From the NCBI GenBank assembly GCA_002150815.3, contig NDFF03000325.1, forward strand, positions 62,001 through 126,000: a DNA stretch of 64,000 nt, given 5' to 3'. This document shows, piece after piece, positions 20,840 to 33,905 of the stretch. How positions within the stretch are numbered: position 1 is the stretch's first letter; each line of letters begins with the position of its first letter. The stretch comes from Grammothele lineata (lineage: Eukaryota > Basidiomycota > Agaricomycetes > Polyporales > Polyporaceae). The notes under the pieces are model-generated. The model was not told the DNA's origin. It did no database searches and saw nothing but the letters and a program-made list of their open reading frames with translations. Both the position numbers and the translations under genes were made by a program.

Positions 20840-23800
20840 TCAGAGCTTGAGGTGGCCAACCTTCCCCCAGAACTCCACGAACCGCACCGCATCCTCCTTG
20901 GAAAGCGGGCGCGCCTCCCGGAGCGTCTTCGACACGCGAACTGCCCGATCCGTGCTCAGCGAGACGGTAGCGCCGCTGATGGTCTCGCCCTTGAAGAAGT
21001 GGATGAGGTTGTGGGCCGAGTCGTGCCCCTCCACGCCGCCCTGCGCGCGCGCCTCCGCCGCATTCTTCTCGAGGCGCGAGACCCACTCGTCGTAGGGTAC
21101 GATGGTGAGCCCGAGACGCTCCGCCATTGGGACGAAGAGGGAGTCCCAGGGTACCGGGCGGGGCGCGATGATGTGCAGAGCGGGCTCGCCGCTGTCGACC
21201 ATCTCCTGCAGTGCTCCGGCAACGACGTCAACTGCGACCCACGTGACGGCCTGTACTCCATCAGTACAGATACTTATACGAACGGGAACAGGGAACAGAC
21301 CTCTTCCTTTGACGGCAAGCACCCGAGCCGTTGGCTGACGCGCGCGATAGCGGCGACCCACTCAGTTGTGTTCCAGCCGCCCGTGGCCTGGTCACCGCTG
21401 ACTTGGCCAACACGCACGATCGTCGTGCGGAGGCCGGTCTGCTCCGTCGTGCGACGGAAAAGCTGCTCGGTGACCCACTTGCTCTCGGGGTATCCGGTGC
21501 CGTAAGCCACCTCGGGGCCGATCTCGATCGACTCGGGGGCCGGCTCTGGCCCAGGGTAGTCTAGGATTGTGTGAGCGACGGGAGACGAAAGAGGATATGC
21601 GGTGATTGAACTCACTGTGTACGGAGGAGAGGGAGCTGACGAAGAGAACGTGGGGTCCGCCAGGGAGCGGAGAGGACAACGCGAGGTCGAGCAGGTTGCG
21701 CGAGCCCGCTACGAGCGGCTCGAACGACGGGAGCGAAACGTTGAAATCGACACGCCATGCTAAATGACCATATCAGAAACTATCCACCGTTTGCATGCGC
21801 ACGGCAAGCGTACCATTGTGAATGATCTGGGTCGTGCTCTTCCTCATCTGTCATGGTGTCAGCTAAGCTCTCTTCGCGATACCACCGCATGCAAACTTAC
21901 CTCCTCGTACACGTCCTTGCTCAGCCCAAACTCAGGCTTCGCGAGATCCACAGCGAGGAACGACACCTTCCCACCCTCGAGCAACGTCACGTCCAAACCC
22001 CACTGCATGAATGCCTCTCGAGAGCGTTTCGTGAGCTTCTCGACCGAGCCCGACGACTCGCGGTTGAGCGCATACACGTGCGCGACATCCCCGCGCGCGA
22101 GCAGCTGCGCGAGGAGGTGCGACCCGAGGCGGCCCGTCGTTCCCGTCACGATCACCGTCTGTTTCGCGGGCGCGCTCCCGCTCGTCGCCGGGGGGAACGT
22201 GCCCTTGAGCTCCGCGCTGTACTTGTCGAGCATGGCGCGCATGCGCGCGATACCTGCCTCGCGTGCGGCCGCGGCGTCGGAAACAGCAGCCCCGCCGGAC
22301 AGGAGGCACGAGAGGAATGAGGCGAGCGCGGAGATTGTGGGATGGGCGTAGACGAAGTTCTGGGGGAGGTCGTGCACACTGATATTTGATGTCGAGCGGA
22401 GCGCCTGGATAACGGTATTGCGGATGTACGTCGCCTGCAGACTGGAGATACAGGTCAGTCCCCGGAGCGATAACGAGGCCTCAGGCCATGTAGAGGGAGC
22501 AAACGTACCTATCGCAGCCCTGCTGGAAGAGGTCGTCGTCGTCGGCCAACGTAGGAAGCTTCGTTACCTTCTGCACGAGCTCGCGCACGTATTCGTGTGT
22601 CGCGTCGGGAGTCCAGCGGTGAGGCGCAGGAACGTCTACCTGAGATGACTTTTCTACGCGCTGGTAGAGCGCATCGATCTCGGGCTCGTACGCTTTGATA
22701 CAAATCTGCCGGCGGGGCGTGCCCTTCGCGGTATACTCGAGTGGCTTGTCGGGTTTGGTGATCATGATCATTTCCTTGAAGATACGCGAGTGCGCGGGGG
22801 CGTAGGCGTTCAACTTCTCGATTGACGGCCTATCGCAGAGTTAGTGTTGGAACAAAGAGGACGAGATGCGAACGACTGACCAGATCTTGTTGCGGTATTC
22901 CTCGAGTTTGGTCTCGTCGCTAGGGTCGAATGCCACCTTGGGCTGGATAAGGATACCGTTCTGGAAGCGGCCACGACCGAACATGAGGCACGCAAGGACG
23001 TGCGGATCCTGGCTAAGGATTGCCTCTGTGTAGCGTTGCACATAAGTACTGATCACGTCGCTATTACGAGTAGCAAAGACATACCCAGCGGCGCGGGGTT
23101 CGTCTTCTCGCCAGTGGAGAGCATGAGCTGATCATCCGCACGCCCGAAGACGCGGAAGAGGTACGGCTTCGTTGGGTGTTGCTGGAGCAGATCGTTGGTC
23201 GAATACGACGGCATCCCGTCGTGAGTCGAGTTGAACACGTTGGGCGTCATAGTCGCCGAGTCCTGTATACATCGTGCGGGGTCAGGATCTCATCGTGAGT
23301 GGATCGTTCGAATGAAGAACTACATACGAGAGCGATGGGCTCATAGATGAGCGGCTCGTCCTCCCGAGGGACGAGACGGACGTCGATGTTGGGCGCGATC
23401 TTGAAGTATTCCCACTCAGTCTTGTCCATGGTCTCGGGGTCCTGGATGATGTAAACAAGGGCGCCCAGCTCCGTCCTACGAGGGCATGATCATCAGTCAT
23501 TACCCCTGGTAGACCCGACATTATAAGAACACGTACATTCCGTAGAAGGGGACGAGCGCAATGCCCTCAGCGGCGAGACGGTCACCGATCTGCTTGTTCA
23601 TCGGGCCCCCGGCATAGATCTAGCACAGGATTAGGTGCTGCACGTGGAGAGAACACGATTTGAAACGCACAATGGCACTGAGCGTCTTGATCTTGGGCAT
23701 GTTCTCAGGAATCTTCGCCCACTGCTCGATGAAAGCGGGAATGCAATACAACAAGGTGGTCCTGGTGGCGATTACAGAATCGAGGAAGTTCTCTGCGGAC

Positions 23801-24948
23801 GGCAAAACGGGTGGAGTACAGGGCTTGTACATTCCCCACACGACACCGGTGTAAAGCTGTACGGCTCTACTTCAGTATTTGTAGTCCGGCGCGATGGAAG
23901 AGTACTCACGTTCCAAACAATCATCAACGAGCCCATGACGTCTGCAACACTCTGTGAGCGCAGTGAACAGCACGAATGCAGAAACTGACGTACGGAACAT
24001 GGGATTAGGTTGCCCGCCGAAGTGGACGCCGCAAAAGTCGAAATTGCCGTAGTCTGCACATCATGTCATGTGAGTGACAACGCCCGGTAAAGTATAATAG
24101 TACACTCACAGGGGAACGTCCCCCACTTCCTGAAGTTCTTATCCAAGAATGTGACCGGCTTGGGGAACGCCGTAGATCCTAAGCGAGCATACATATGAGC
24201 ATGTCCACTCCGCGCTCTCGTGCGCTGCCAGTAGCGCAACCCCAAGAAACTCACCGGACGAATGGATGATGAGACACGGCTTGTCGGGGCTGACATCTCC
24301 CATAGGTACCAGCGCCTCGTCGCCGCCCGGTCCGTACATGTCCTCAAAGTGGGGCATGGGGAGCGGCTCGAACGCCTTCCCGTCCTTCGCGAGGATCTCG
24401 TTCGCCTCGCGCGCCAGGCGCTGCATCGCGGGGTCCGCGCTGACGTACATCTGTCGCACCCCGGTCTTGGTCACGAGGTGCGCGACTGCTATCGGGCTGT
24501 TCCGGGTCGAGACGGGGAAGGCGGTCAGGCCGAGGTACATGAGTCCGACCTTCAGAGTGTAGAACGAGATGGAGTCTGAGGTTTGGGAAGGCGGGAGATG
24601 GTTGGCGCGGGCGCACGCAGGTGAGGAAGAACGCGGAAACGTACCTGCTGTAGCGAGAATTCCGACCACGGGAGTCTGCTCTGCCTGGCGGGCGTGATGC
24701 GCTGAGGCGAGTGTCGCGGCCTTGCGAATCGCGCGGTAGACGGCGGGGAAACAGATGGTTTGCTCCTTGCCTTCATCGTCGGCGTACACGAAAACGGGGT
24801 GCTCCGGACTGTGCTCCGCGTGGAACGCGAAGAACTCGGGGATGGTGAGTTTCGTGTCGAGCCCAGGGTTCTTGAACGTCGTGCTGTTCGCCCCCTGCAC
24901 AGTCTTTACAGTGGGGTCATAGAAGCTAAGAGCGTTCTTCAGGGACAT
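20840..24948 (-). CDS. NRPS-like adenylating reductase (A-T-R domain order)
   Basis: Adenylates a carboxylic acid, tethers it to a carrier domain and reduces the thioester with NAD(P)H. The start is MSLKNALSFYDP at 24948; a dozen or more short introns follow; the stop is at 20840. A domain: LTIPEFFAFHAEHSPEHPVF near 24830, P-loop HSSGSTAFPKP split by an intron at 24186-24263, and GRADDQLMLSTGEKTNP near 23090-23150. T domain: DDDLFQQGCDSLQA, with the phosphopantetheine-Ser codon itself split by an intron near 22443-22508. R domain: TGTTGRLG near 22135, then the YxxxK pair in GYPESKW near 21480. The family includes fungal aryl-acid and aminoadipate-type reductases; the substrate is not readable here. 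A TATAAA box lies at 25045-25050. Confidence 0.9.
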
Positions 24949-25044
24949 CACGAAGAGCACTGAGAAGACGAGTGTAGAGCGGGTGAATCTGAGGCGGAAG
25001 GCAGAGCGGGAATGAGAAGCACCACGGTGCCGTTAAGGATCGGA

Positions 25045-25050
25045 TTTATA
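25045..25050 (-). promoter_or_regulatory. TATA box of the NRPS-like gene
   Basis: TATAAA on the minus strand about 97 bp upstream of the ATG at 24948. Confidence 0.6.
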
Positions 25051-26957
25051 GCAGTCTCGCTTGAACGAGTATGTCGTCCGCCAGGCTCCGTGAAGTCGTG
25101 ATAGGTCCGTCGCGACTGCGTCTGATGTCTTCCGCGTCTGGAGAGGCCGATTGCATCTTCGCAGAGGATTGCCGCATGGCGGCAGGGTGAATACTCAGGA
25201 ATACTCCCGGCGCTTCATCGTGTCGTGTAGTTGAATGAAATTTGAGCCTACGAATGCGGGAGGAGCGTCATACCAGCGTGACCAGGTATCCGTGTCAATG
25301 CTCTTCCTAGAGCGCAGATCGCATCTGCGGCGTCCGAGGGTAAGCGATCTCGATAAGGATTTGCATTACGCCAGGACACATACCATAGGCGCGTGCGTTC
25401 TTCTCGGACCGTCCGCTCGGACTCCGGACTGAACGTAAAGGGATGCACAAACTTCCGCTTGCTGGCTACCGTTTGAGGTGCTTCTTACAGGTCGACTCAG
25501 CGCAATCAGCACGCTAAAGAAGCGACATTCCTAGATCTATGGCCGTTTCCAGACTGTCCGGTGTTCAATCTGGGCCGCGATGTATTCCATTGCGGTTCCG
25601 AAGTCAAACAAGCACCGTCATGCGAAACACCCTCATGAAGTGAGAGTTCGGGTGAACAGGAAATAGACCTGCTTCGGGTCCGTTCAGACTGATCCGAGTG
25701 ACATCCAAACGACTTACGTCACTGGATGAACCTGAAGCTACTTCCCGAAAGCGTCTTGCGGTTCGGAGTTTTCTAAAGTTCCGTTCCACTACAACACGTT
25801 GAACGCGAAAAATGCTTGGAAAACAATGAGTCTACGCAGATTCACCGTACGACAACACTCACGAAGGGGATGGGAAAGTAAATCACTCGGGTTCCAAAAC
25901 GCGGGATTCCCGTTAACGTTGAAGTACGTGACAAATCGGTGTCTTGTCACCATAGAAGCTGTACCGAGAGGCACGCACAACATGTCCATCCGACCAACAT
26001 CCGACTATAGCCTCCGTCGGTGACGCTGTCAATGGCGATGTGTTTGGAACCGCGGTCATGTCGGTCACATCGTAATTGTATGCGCACAACGATGGCTTTT
26101 CACTAGGCTAGTAGCGAGGAGCGGCCGCCTTGTCCTGGCATGCTCAGTCCGAGTAAGGAAGACGTTGCCCCAAACACCGTGAACATGGAGCCGGATGCAC
26201 CACTGTGGCAACACTCTTGGAGTACCTCCGTTGTCGCGAAGCGAGGATCGGCCTGTTGCAGTGAAGTCCTGTCGAGCTCCATGAAAGCTCGACAGGGCAG
26301 TCATATAGAAGGAGTCCTTGAACGCATAATAATCATCGACGTATGCGTCTCATTGCATGAGAAGTACAGGGAAAAGCACTCACGCTATATCGATTCTTCG
26401 CACTTCGAGGTCATGCCAGACACAACTACCATGCACAAATCGTCAGATCGGCGTATCAAGAGACGTCTGAGGTAATCGGAGGACGAGGACGTGCCACCAC
26501 AAGCGCGGCGCTCTGGGCTGTGGACTCGAGAGTGAAACAGAAGGCTGGATCAGAGCGATTCGTCCACGTGGCGTAGCCCATACGCGCGCTAAGTACACTC
26601 CGAATATCACGGCAATTTCGAAGCCATTTTCCACCCCTACGACGATTGACCATTTCGCGCTGAGAAGCAAAACAAGTGTGCTCAGATATAGTACACCGCG
26701 CTGCATTGGTGAACTGAATTACAGAGCGTACGACAGGTTCGTCATGGACGCCTGCTCTTACATAAATCAATAGTTGTGAGACACCACCAACTCAAACCCT
26801 CTTCCCATCCGCCTACGTCTAATGTTCGGACCGTGAAAGGAAGACAGTACAGCTGTACGCGGCAAGGGGCATATCAGTTTCGTCTTATATACAACTTCTT
26901 CCACGCCTCCACACACCTGTCTACCCGAGCTGCAGGCCCGCCCGCGCGAGGGCGCGC
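25051..26957. other. Intergenic region, no supported gene
   Basis: AT-richer than the flanking genes, with short ORFs only. It contains a perfect 11 bp inverted repeat with a 7 nt loop (26268-26296). Confidence 0.45.
26268..26296. repeat. Perfect hairpin, 11 bp stem
   Basis: CCTGTCGAGCT at 26268-26278 pairs with AGCTCGACAGG at 26286-26296. No T-run follows and the function is unknown. Confidence 0.7.
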
Positions 26958-28613
26958 TCAGGAGAGCGTGGGTGTCGTCCAGTTGATCCAGTCAGACGCG
27001 GTCCAGGTGACGCCGTTGAAAACGTTGTTCGTCTGGAAGAACGACGTGTTCACGTTCGGCTGGTCGAGCAGGAAGCGGTCGAAGAACGCGTTCAACTGCG
27101 GAGAGAGGCTGGACGGCCACGCGCAGTGCGCGTGCCCGCCGACCTGCTCGAACCCGTGTAGGTCCGGAACGCCGAGCGCCTGCCAGACAGTGTGCGCGGC
27201 GGTCATGCACCCGAATGAGCTGAGCGGGCTGAGCCAGACGTAGTCCGTGTTCTCGAACGAGATCATCGGCCGGGGCGCGACCATCGCGGCAAGCATGTGG
27301 TGGTCGTAGGGGAGCACGCTGAGGTTGTTGACGTAGTTGTTGAAGTTGGTCGAGAACCAGACGTTCTCCGTCACGATCTCCGTCGCCGTCTGCACGACGC
27401 TGCCCTCGTTCTGCTCGTAGAGAGAGAGCCGCCAGCACGCGTCTCCACCCGAACCGGATTCCTGCGGGATCGTGAGCCGGATGCGCGGCTCGAGCGCCCC
27501 GGCCACGAGCGCGCCCTTGCCGTCGCGCGAGCAGCCCGTGACGGCGATGCGTTCCGTGTTGATGTTCGCGGCCGGCGTCTGCTCGAGCGCGTCGATGATG
27601 CGCGACACGCCCCACGCCCAGGCGGTCATCGCGCTTGCGGTCGCGTTTTTGCCGAAGAGGTTGTAGAAGAGACCGACGCCGCGGCTCGTCGTCGCGTCGT
27701 TTTGCTGCGCCATGTCCGAGTTCGAGTACGTCATGACCGCGATCTGTGTTCCAGCCAAACCTCTTAGCCTCGCTTCTAGAAATAGGACGATACCACACTC
27801 ACGTTAGAGGGAACCGGGATACTGCCACCCTCGTACCCAATGACGAGTGGCCAGCCACCAGCGGGCGCGCTGCCCGACGGGAACTTGATCGTAGGCGAGA
27901 ACGAGATTGACGAACCCCCATTGCTCGCCGTGATCGCAAGCGTACCGCTCGTCCCGGACTGGTTGAACTTGGCGGTGAGAGAGGACGGCTTAGGCGGAAG
28001 CGCGCCACCCTCGTAGCCCTGCACGAGCGCGGTGATCTGCGCGCTACGGCACTCCCAGTCTTCGGCGCTCTGCACGGGGGTGCCGTCGTTGAAGAGGAAG
28101 GGGTCGGGCAGCTTCGCGTTGTTGAACCCGGAGACGGTCGACGGGGTGGAGCATGAGCCGGGCACGGCGGTACCGGTGGGCGCGCTTGGGGTGGACGAAG
28201 CGATGGTGGATGTCGGGGCGCTGGCGGTCGTGGTGGGGGGTGTGCTGACGGGAGGTGGTGGGGAAGCGGCACCGGGCAAGCATTGACTATGGCAATACTG
28301 TCAGAAGTTTGTGGTGACATAGAAATACGGGGGAGGCATACGAGTAGTAGGGGTTTATAACAGTGCAGACAGTGCCAGAGACACAAGCTGGAAGCCGCAG
28401 TAAGCGACCGACTGAAGTCTAACAAGTATGCACAACTGACTTTTAGCCCCTGTCCAGCCCTGGCCACCGCACTGCCCTATGGCGTCGAGTGGTCAGAACA
28501 ACGTCACAAGCCTTCAAAGGGAAACTGTGCTTACCCCACTCGGCCGACTGAGCGCGAACCCCAGTGAGCCTAGCGAACGCGAAGACGACGCTGACCGCAG
28601 TGAAGAGATGCAT
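26958..28613 (-). CDS. 4-O-methyl-glucuronoyl methylesterase (CE15) with N-terminal CBM1
   Basis: Secreted enzyme that cleaves ester bonds between lignin alcohols and glucuronoxylan. Five exons (28535-28613, 28441-28476, 28342-28387, 27803-28286, 26958-27743) give 476 residues. The signal peptide is [20 protein letters not shown]. The cellulose-binding CBM1 ([20 protein letters not shown], ending INPYYSQCLPG) is spread over four exons and followed by a Pro/Thr/Ser linker. The CE15 domain has the GCSRDGKGA motif with the nucleophilic Ser, and GGHAHCAW with the likely catalytic His. All junctions keep frame. A TATA-like box (28682-28687) lies 70 bp upstream. Expression is probably linked to plant cell wall breakdown, but no regulator site was identified. 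A decayed copy lies at 18.05-18.58 kb. Confidence 0.95.
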
Positions 28614-28681
28614 CCTGTCTTGACAAAATAACGTCCTGAAGCTCGAAGCTCAAGCCACGCCCCCACCCCGCTCTCCCCTTC

Positions 28682-28687
28682 TTATAA
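28682..28687 (-). promoter_or_regulatory. TATA-like box of the CE15 gene
   Basis: TTATAA about 70 bp upstream of the ATG at 28613. Confidence 0.4.
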
Positions 28688-30890
28688 CATATGGATCCAC
28701 AGATATTTCTTGCACGGCGGCCGGAGTGCACCATGCGCTCCGAGAAAGCTCCCGTCGATGAATGGGCGCGGCCCGCGTCGAGCAGCGCGCCCCCGTCCCG
28801 CGTGACTCTTCGACCCTCTAGTCCTCGAACGCGCTCGAACGTGGCGCCCTTCGTTTCTGTTGACCGGCGCGCCAAAAGAGGGAACGCCAGATGTTGACGG
28901 ACAGCGGGGGATGTACGCGGTCTTGGCACACGCCGACTGCATTGTGGCTGTATGCCCGTCGGGTCCTCCTCGGTGGCAGGGCGCACGCGCGAGGACGCGG
29001 CGAGGAGAAACGTCAAGGTGTCGCAAGGGCCTGACGCGCCCCGAGTGGGGCCGAATCACCCGACTTCGAGGAAGCTGGTATTGAGGCCGTTAATGTCCGG
29101 GGGCTGATGGTGATGACCCCAGTAGAGTTTGGTGCGTCGGCACCGTGATGTGTGCTTCGGTCCTCGGAGTGCCTGCTGATACTCCCTCATGACCAGGACT
29201 GGCCGTAAGGAAAACGCAAGGAACGTGGTTAGAATGGGAGAAAGGGAGAATGTTGGAACGCAGAAGTGACGTCTGTTGTCTGTTCAAACGGAAGGCGGTT
29301 CGCACTGCCCGAGCGGCCCGCGACTAAGTATAGGTCTTCCGAGTTGAAGCGCATGCGCAAGAACTCAAGGGTATCCTAGAAGGCAGTATGACTTGCTTCT
29401 TCTTGTTCAAGCATAGAACACTGTGGTGCTTACATGCTTATATGACCTATGTTGGCAAGTCGACGAGTATAGCTGCCATTTGTCGGAAGAAGGCTATGCT
29501 ACAGCCACGGTACAACAGAGGATGTAAGGTGAAGCAGAAGCGAATCGCAATGAACGGAAAGCGGGCGGAATGGCACTCTACCATAGTAATACGCCGCTGT
29601 TCTGGCGAATAAGACATTTGGGGAGCTCAGGTGCTGGCGAGGTGGGTTGCAGCGTCACCGACAATCTCGTGTTGGCGGGTACGTTGAACTTCGTGAGCGC
29701 ATCACGTACAACTCAGCCACCTTGTGTTGCTTCCCAAGTCACCGGACGGCGGCAGCTCCCAACGTACGTACACGGTTCCGATGGTCAATACGAGATCGGA
29801 GATGGACGGATGAAAATAACACTCACAACGCACCTGACGTACGATGCGGAAGGAAGGCATTGGAGGCCAATGCGGTACACCGAACTCAGACGAATGCTGG
29901 CAGATGTATAAATGTGTAGATAAGCCATGGCAGACCCAATAGACCATGACGGCGACGTTCCGATTCAACTTGAACCGTGCGCCGCAGACAACGTCCTCTC
30001 GCGCGAGACCACGTGTCGGACGTGACGTGCATCGGCAAATGCCGTTTTGAGCCAAGGATGCGCGCCTCCAGGCTTGTTCAACAAGTTCCACTGTACTTTG
30101 TCACGGATGAATTGGCCGAGATCGATGCCAGCTCATCCAGCTTTCACTCGTACATACTAACTCATCTCTTTCATCCGTCGTTCTCATGGCCCCTCATTGG
30201 GTGTCCGCTTATGTACCCCAAGTACCTACTCGGGCCGGGCTGAAGATTCTTCCCTACAGTCTGAGTGGCTCTACCGACGGCTGCACGACTCAGGCCCGCC
30301 GCAATCGACTCCAGATCGACGAATCGACGAAAGACAGACAGACAACGCCTTCTGTTCGCCATGGACTAGAACGTCAACAGCGTACACGAAGAGTTCGAGG
30401 CACAACACCAAGCTCACGAGTCCAGGCTGGATCATGACATAAGAAGATGCGAAACGGCCGTCGCACATTTGCGGCACGAATCTCTACAGTTTTGGAGGAG
30501 CAAGCGAGTTAATCCTATTGGCGGTTTGTCAGTTTTTCCCTCGAACCGGCTCAGATCGGTGCAGCTGACACCTCCAATTGTCGGGAGCGGCGACCACACA
30601 GAGCGCGGTTTGTTCAATATCTATCCCCGCGAGACCAAAGGCGACCAAAGGCGACCAATCGTTGACGTCAAAATCACTGCTGAAATCTCCGTCCCGCGGG
30701 CACGCTGAGAAGTCCAGGCTCTCCGTGGGACCCCACCCGAGTCCCCAGACGTGTTATGACTCGTACCCCGCGGGAAATCGCACATGACACGTGGTTGAGT
30801 GCGACATCACGCAGATGGGTACGAGTCATGCACTGGGTCGTCGCGCTGAGAGCGTTCTGAAGAGCGCCACGATTGGACCGCAAACACGAC
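28688..30890. other. Intergenic region, no supported gene
   Basis: No domain-bearing ORF. A small tandem repeat of AAAGGCGACC occurs near 30637-30656. The last 100 bp form the promoter of the transporter gene. Confidence 0.45.
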
Positions 30891-30898
30891 CGCTCGCA

Positions 30899-30904
30899 TA
30901 TATA
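30899..30904 (+). promoter_or_regulatory. TATA box of the transporter gene
   Basis: TATATA about 90 bp upstream of the ATG at 30991. Confidence 0.55.
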
Positions 30905-30990
30905 CCGAGCGCGGGCGGGCGGGGGGATGCGCCCCTCGTCTCTCCCCCTTTTCAGAGTCTTCTTAGTCTCCCCAACCCGCTCCCTGTCCC

Positions 30991-33274
30991 ATGGAGACCG
31001 GTCAAGCAGTCACGATGGACGCGCCCCGCTCGGAGAAGATTTATGTTGAGCCGGTGCTCATCGACAAGGCCCTCAAAAACGCCGGCGCGTTCTCCGCTGC
31101 GACCTCCGTCGCCCCCTCCCTGTACGAGAAGGGTGGTGTCGCAACTGAGGTCGCTGATGCAGAAATGTTCGACATCCCGCCCGACGGTGGCCGCGGCTGG
31201 CTGGTCATCCTGGGCTGTGTGATCTATTCCGCCGCCACGAGCGGATGGGGGTACGTGCTTGTGCTCGCCCATGCGTCGTGTCGCTCCATTAAATGTTTGA
31301 TTTGAACACACCGAACGCATTCTCCTCAACGCCCGCCGCGACTGCTCGTTTGCGGATGAAGGCTTGTGAGCAGCGGACACCCTATCCCGCCTCCCTCATG
31401 CCTATTCGTGGGACGTACTCACCGATATACCAGGTCTGGGGAGTCACAGAGGAATATTTCAAGGCGCATGTATTCCCCGATGCCTCGGATGCTCTCCTCA
31501 GCACGCTCGGAAGCGTCTCCGGCATGGTGTGTATAACTAGTTTCTTGCGGTAGAGTCGCCATGCATTGACTCATCATTCACAGACCATGACTCTACTCAG
31601 CGTGATTCCAGGAAAGCTTGCAGACCGCTAGTGCGTTGACTGTCCTTGACCGGTCGCGATTCGTACTAACCTCGGACACAAAGTGGATACAGGGTTCGTA
31701 TTCATGCCGCTGGAGCTCCATGGGCTTGTCGCTGATGGCATATTTCTTAATAGCCGTTCCTCGCCGCGGCCGGCTTTCTGTGGACGCTGAGCATGCTCCT
31801 GTGCACTTTCTCGACGCAGCTTTGGCACTTTTTCGTGATCATGGTACGTTGGCTGCGCGCGCCCATCCCGACGCCGTGAACAATACTGACTGTCGATCGT
31901 GCTTCTTCATAGGCGGTTTTACAGGGCTCCGCGAACGCGCTTGCGTACCCGCTCACTGTGCGTGTATTGAATGTGTCGATCTTCGAGCATACTACTTACA
32001 GGGCAAACGCAGGTGGCGTTACCTGCCCAATGGTTCCTCAAGTACCGCGCGCTCACGACGGGCATAGTATTTGCCGGTAGTTCAATTGGTAAGTAGTATA
32101 CCTTACTATCGCGTGGCGTGCTCACACCTTGATTTCATGTATGCTAGGCGGTGCCGTGTCGTCCCTGCTATTCCGCGTTCTGCTCTCCTCGTTGGGCCTC
32201 AAGAAGGCATTCGCGATTTACACCGTCATTGATGGCGTCTTCCTGTTCGCCGCCTGGTTCATGATTTCGGAGAGGCGCACTCCATCGCAGAGGAAGCCGA
32301 TCGTCTGGTTCGACAAGTCCTTCTTCGCCGATCCCGTATTCTGGAGTCTCGGTGTTTGCTTCTTCTTCACCGTATTGTGCGTCAACTAGGATCGAATTAA
32401 AGGCATCCTCGCTGATCTATCGATGCACCCAGCGGTTACTTGTCTCCCATCTTCTTCCTACCTACGTATACGAAGGAGAAGATCCCCGGTCTCTCGCCCC
32501 TGGTACGTCTGCCTGCTGCCTCTCACCAAGCGGACTCCAGCTTACACATGCCCTCCAAGTTGGCTACTCTTCCAGTCACGATGCTCAACTTTTCCGCCGC
32601 CTTCGGCCGCGCGTTCGTCGGCTACGTCGCAGATCAAGTCGGGCCCGTGAACGCCCTCTGGAGCGTGATCATGCTCTCCGGTCTCACACAGCTCCTGGTC
32701 TGGACGTTCGTGACGAACTACGCAGGCATCGTACGCACTCGCGTCATCCTTTCTTTCCGTCTGTTGTCTCCCCCCTTCCGGGGCCCGGGGCTCGCTTACA
32801 TGCCATCTTACCTCCCCTCTCTCTTGCGGTTGTGCATCTGACTGTAGATGGCGTTCGCTATCATGTATGGCCTCGTCTGCGGCTGTTTCCTCTCCCTATC
32901 CCCCGCCGTCGCCGCGCAGCTGTACGGCTCGGGAAGGCTCGCGGGCCTCTCGGGACTTATGCTGCTCTTTAACCTACCTGGTGTGTTCTATCCATTCTCT
33001 CGATCTTCGCCATTCTGTCTTAACGTCATCTCGGTCACTTTGTTAGGAAATAGCGCGGGGGCTCCGTTAGGAGGTGCCATTCGCAGCGCGACAGGCGGCA
33101 GCTGGCTGGCGGTGTCGATGTATGCGGGCGGCCTGCAAATCTTGGGCGCGACGGCTCTCCTCTATGGTGTGTCCCCTTCCTCATGTGCCCTAGGCCCTGG
33201 ACGCCATGCCTGACAGATATTCGGATTTTGAAGCCCGTTTCAAGCGGGAACCAAAGATATTCTCGCGCTACTAA
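30991..33274 (+). CDS. Monocarboxylate-transporter-like MFS permease
   Basis: Plasma-membrane permease of the fungal MCH/MCT group. Hallmark text after a cytosolic N-terminus is PPDGGRGWLVILGC then GWGYVWGVTEEYF. Later transmembrane blocks are FLAAAGFLWTLSMLLCTF, ANALAYPLTVALPAQWFLKY, TGIVFAGSSIGGAVSSLLF, MLNFSAAFGRAFVGYVADQ and MAFAIMYGLVCGCFLSLSPA. The tail is LLYARFKREPKIFSRY. About twelve exons, including 30991-31254, 31434-31526, 31584-31630, 31684-31693 (only 10 nt, completing DRYGYR), 31754-31843 and 31913-31957. Without the 10-nt exon the frame breaks, so it is probably real. The first intron is 179 nt. The substrate (lactate, pyruvate, other monocarboxylates or related acids) cannot be read from sequence. 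Confidence 0.9.
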
Positions 33275-33905
33275 CCGTCAAACCCGTCAAACGCTCTCGT
33301 CCTCGGCGGTTCTGTTTCCGTTCACGTATGCACGTCGACATGCTTTCGAACTCGCTATCCTGTCCTTTGACGGAGGCCACGGCGCGGCGACTTGTTCGTG
33401 CTGACGACCGTTATGGACCCGCGTCCTTCATAGATTATTCGATAGATGGCATTAGCCAGCCGCATCACGTACATGATCATCTCCCGCTACCTCGGTCTCG
33501 TATTCCTACTCTTTCGTCTCCCTCGCTGTCCCTTGTATACATCGCAGTCCGTTAGAGCACCAAATCCATAGATTTCTTGATACATCATCACGTTCCTCTT
33601 CTTAGACCCCACCGGACACCGGTCAATATGGATAACACTATGGCCGCTGCAACTTGAGCTAGGAATCGGTATAGCATTAGCGTGCTCCGCATGGCCCCTC
33701 AAGAGACCGATTCTTGTAGATTTTAATGCGGAATAGCGAGTGGTAGAGTATGAAACGAACCATGCGCGCTACATCAAGGCGTTCCAGGCATCTCACAGGT
33801 CGTCATTAGCGTCTCGTCGATACACCAATGTTACCGTATCTAGCACTAACCCAAGGTGCGCGTAGTAAGTCCTCGACTACCCATCGTCCCCCAGTGGAGG
33901 CTTTT
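33275..33905. other. Intergenic region between convergent genes
   Basis: 3' flanks of the transporter and ketoreductase genes. No coding signal. Confidence 0.5.

Noticed and set aside
31630..31850. Apparent frameshifts in the transporter gene
   Set aside because: Reading straight through gives three clashing frames, but a 10-nt exon plus two short introns resolves all of them, so the gene is treated as intact.
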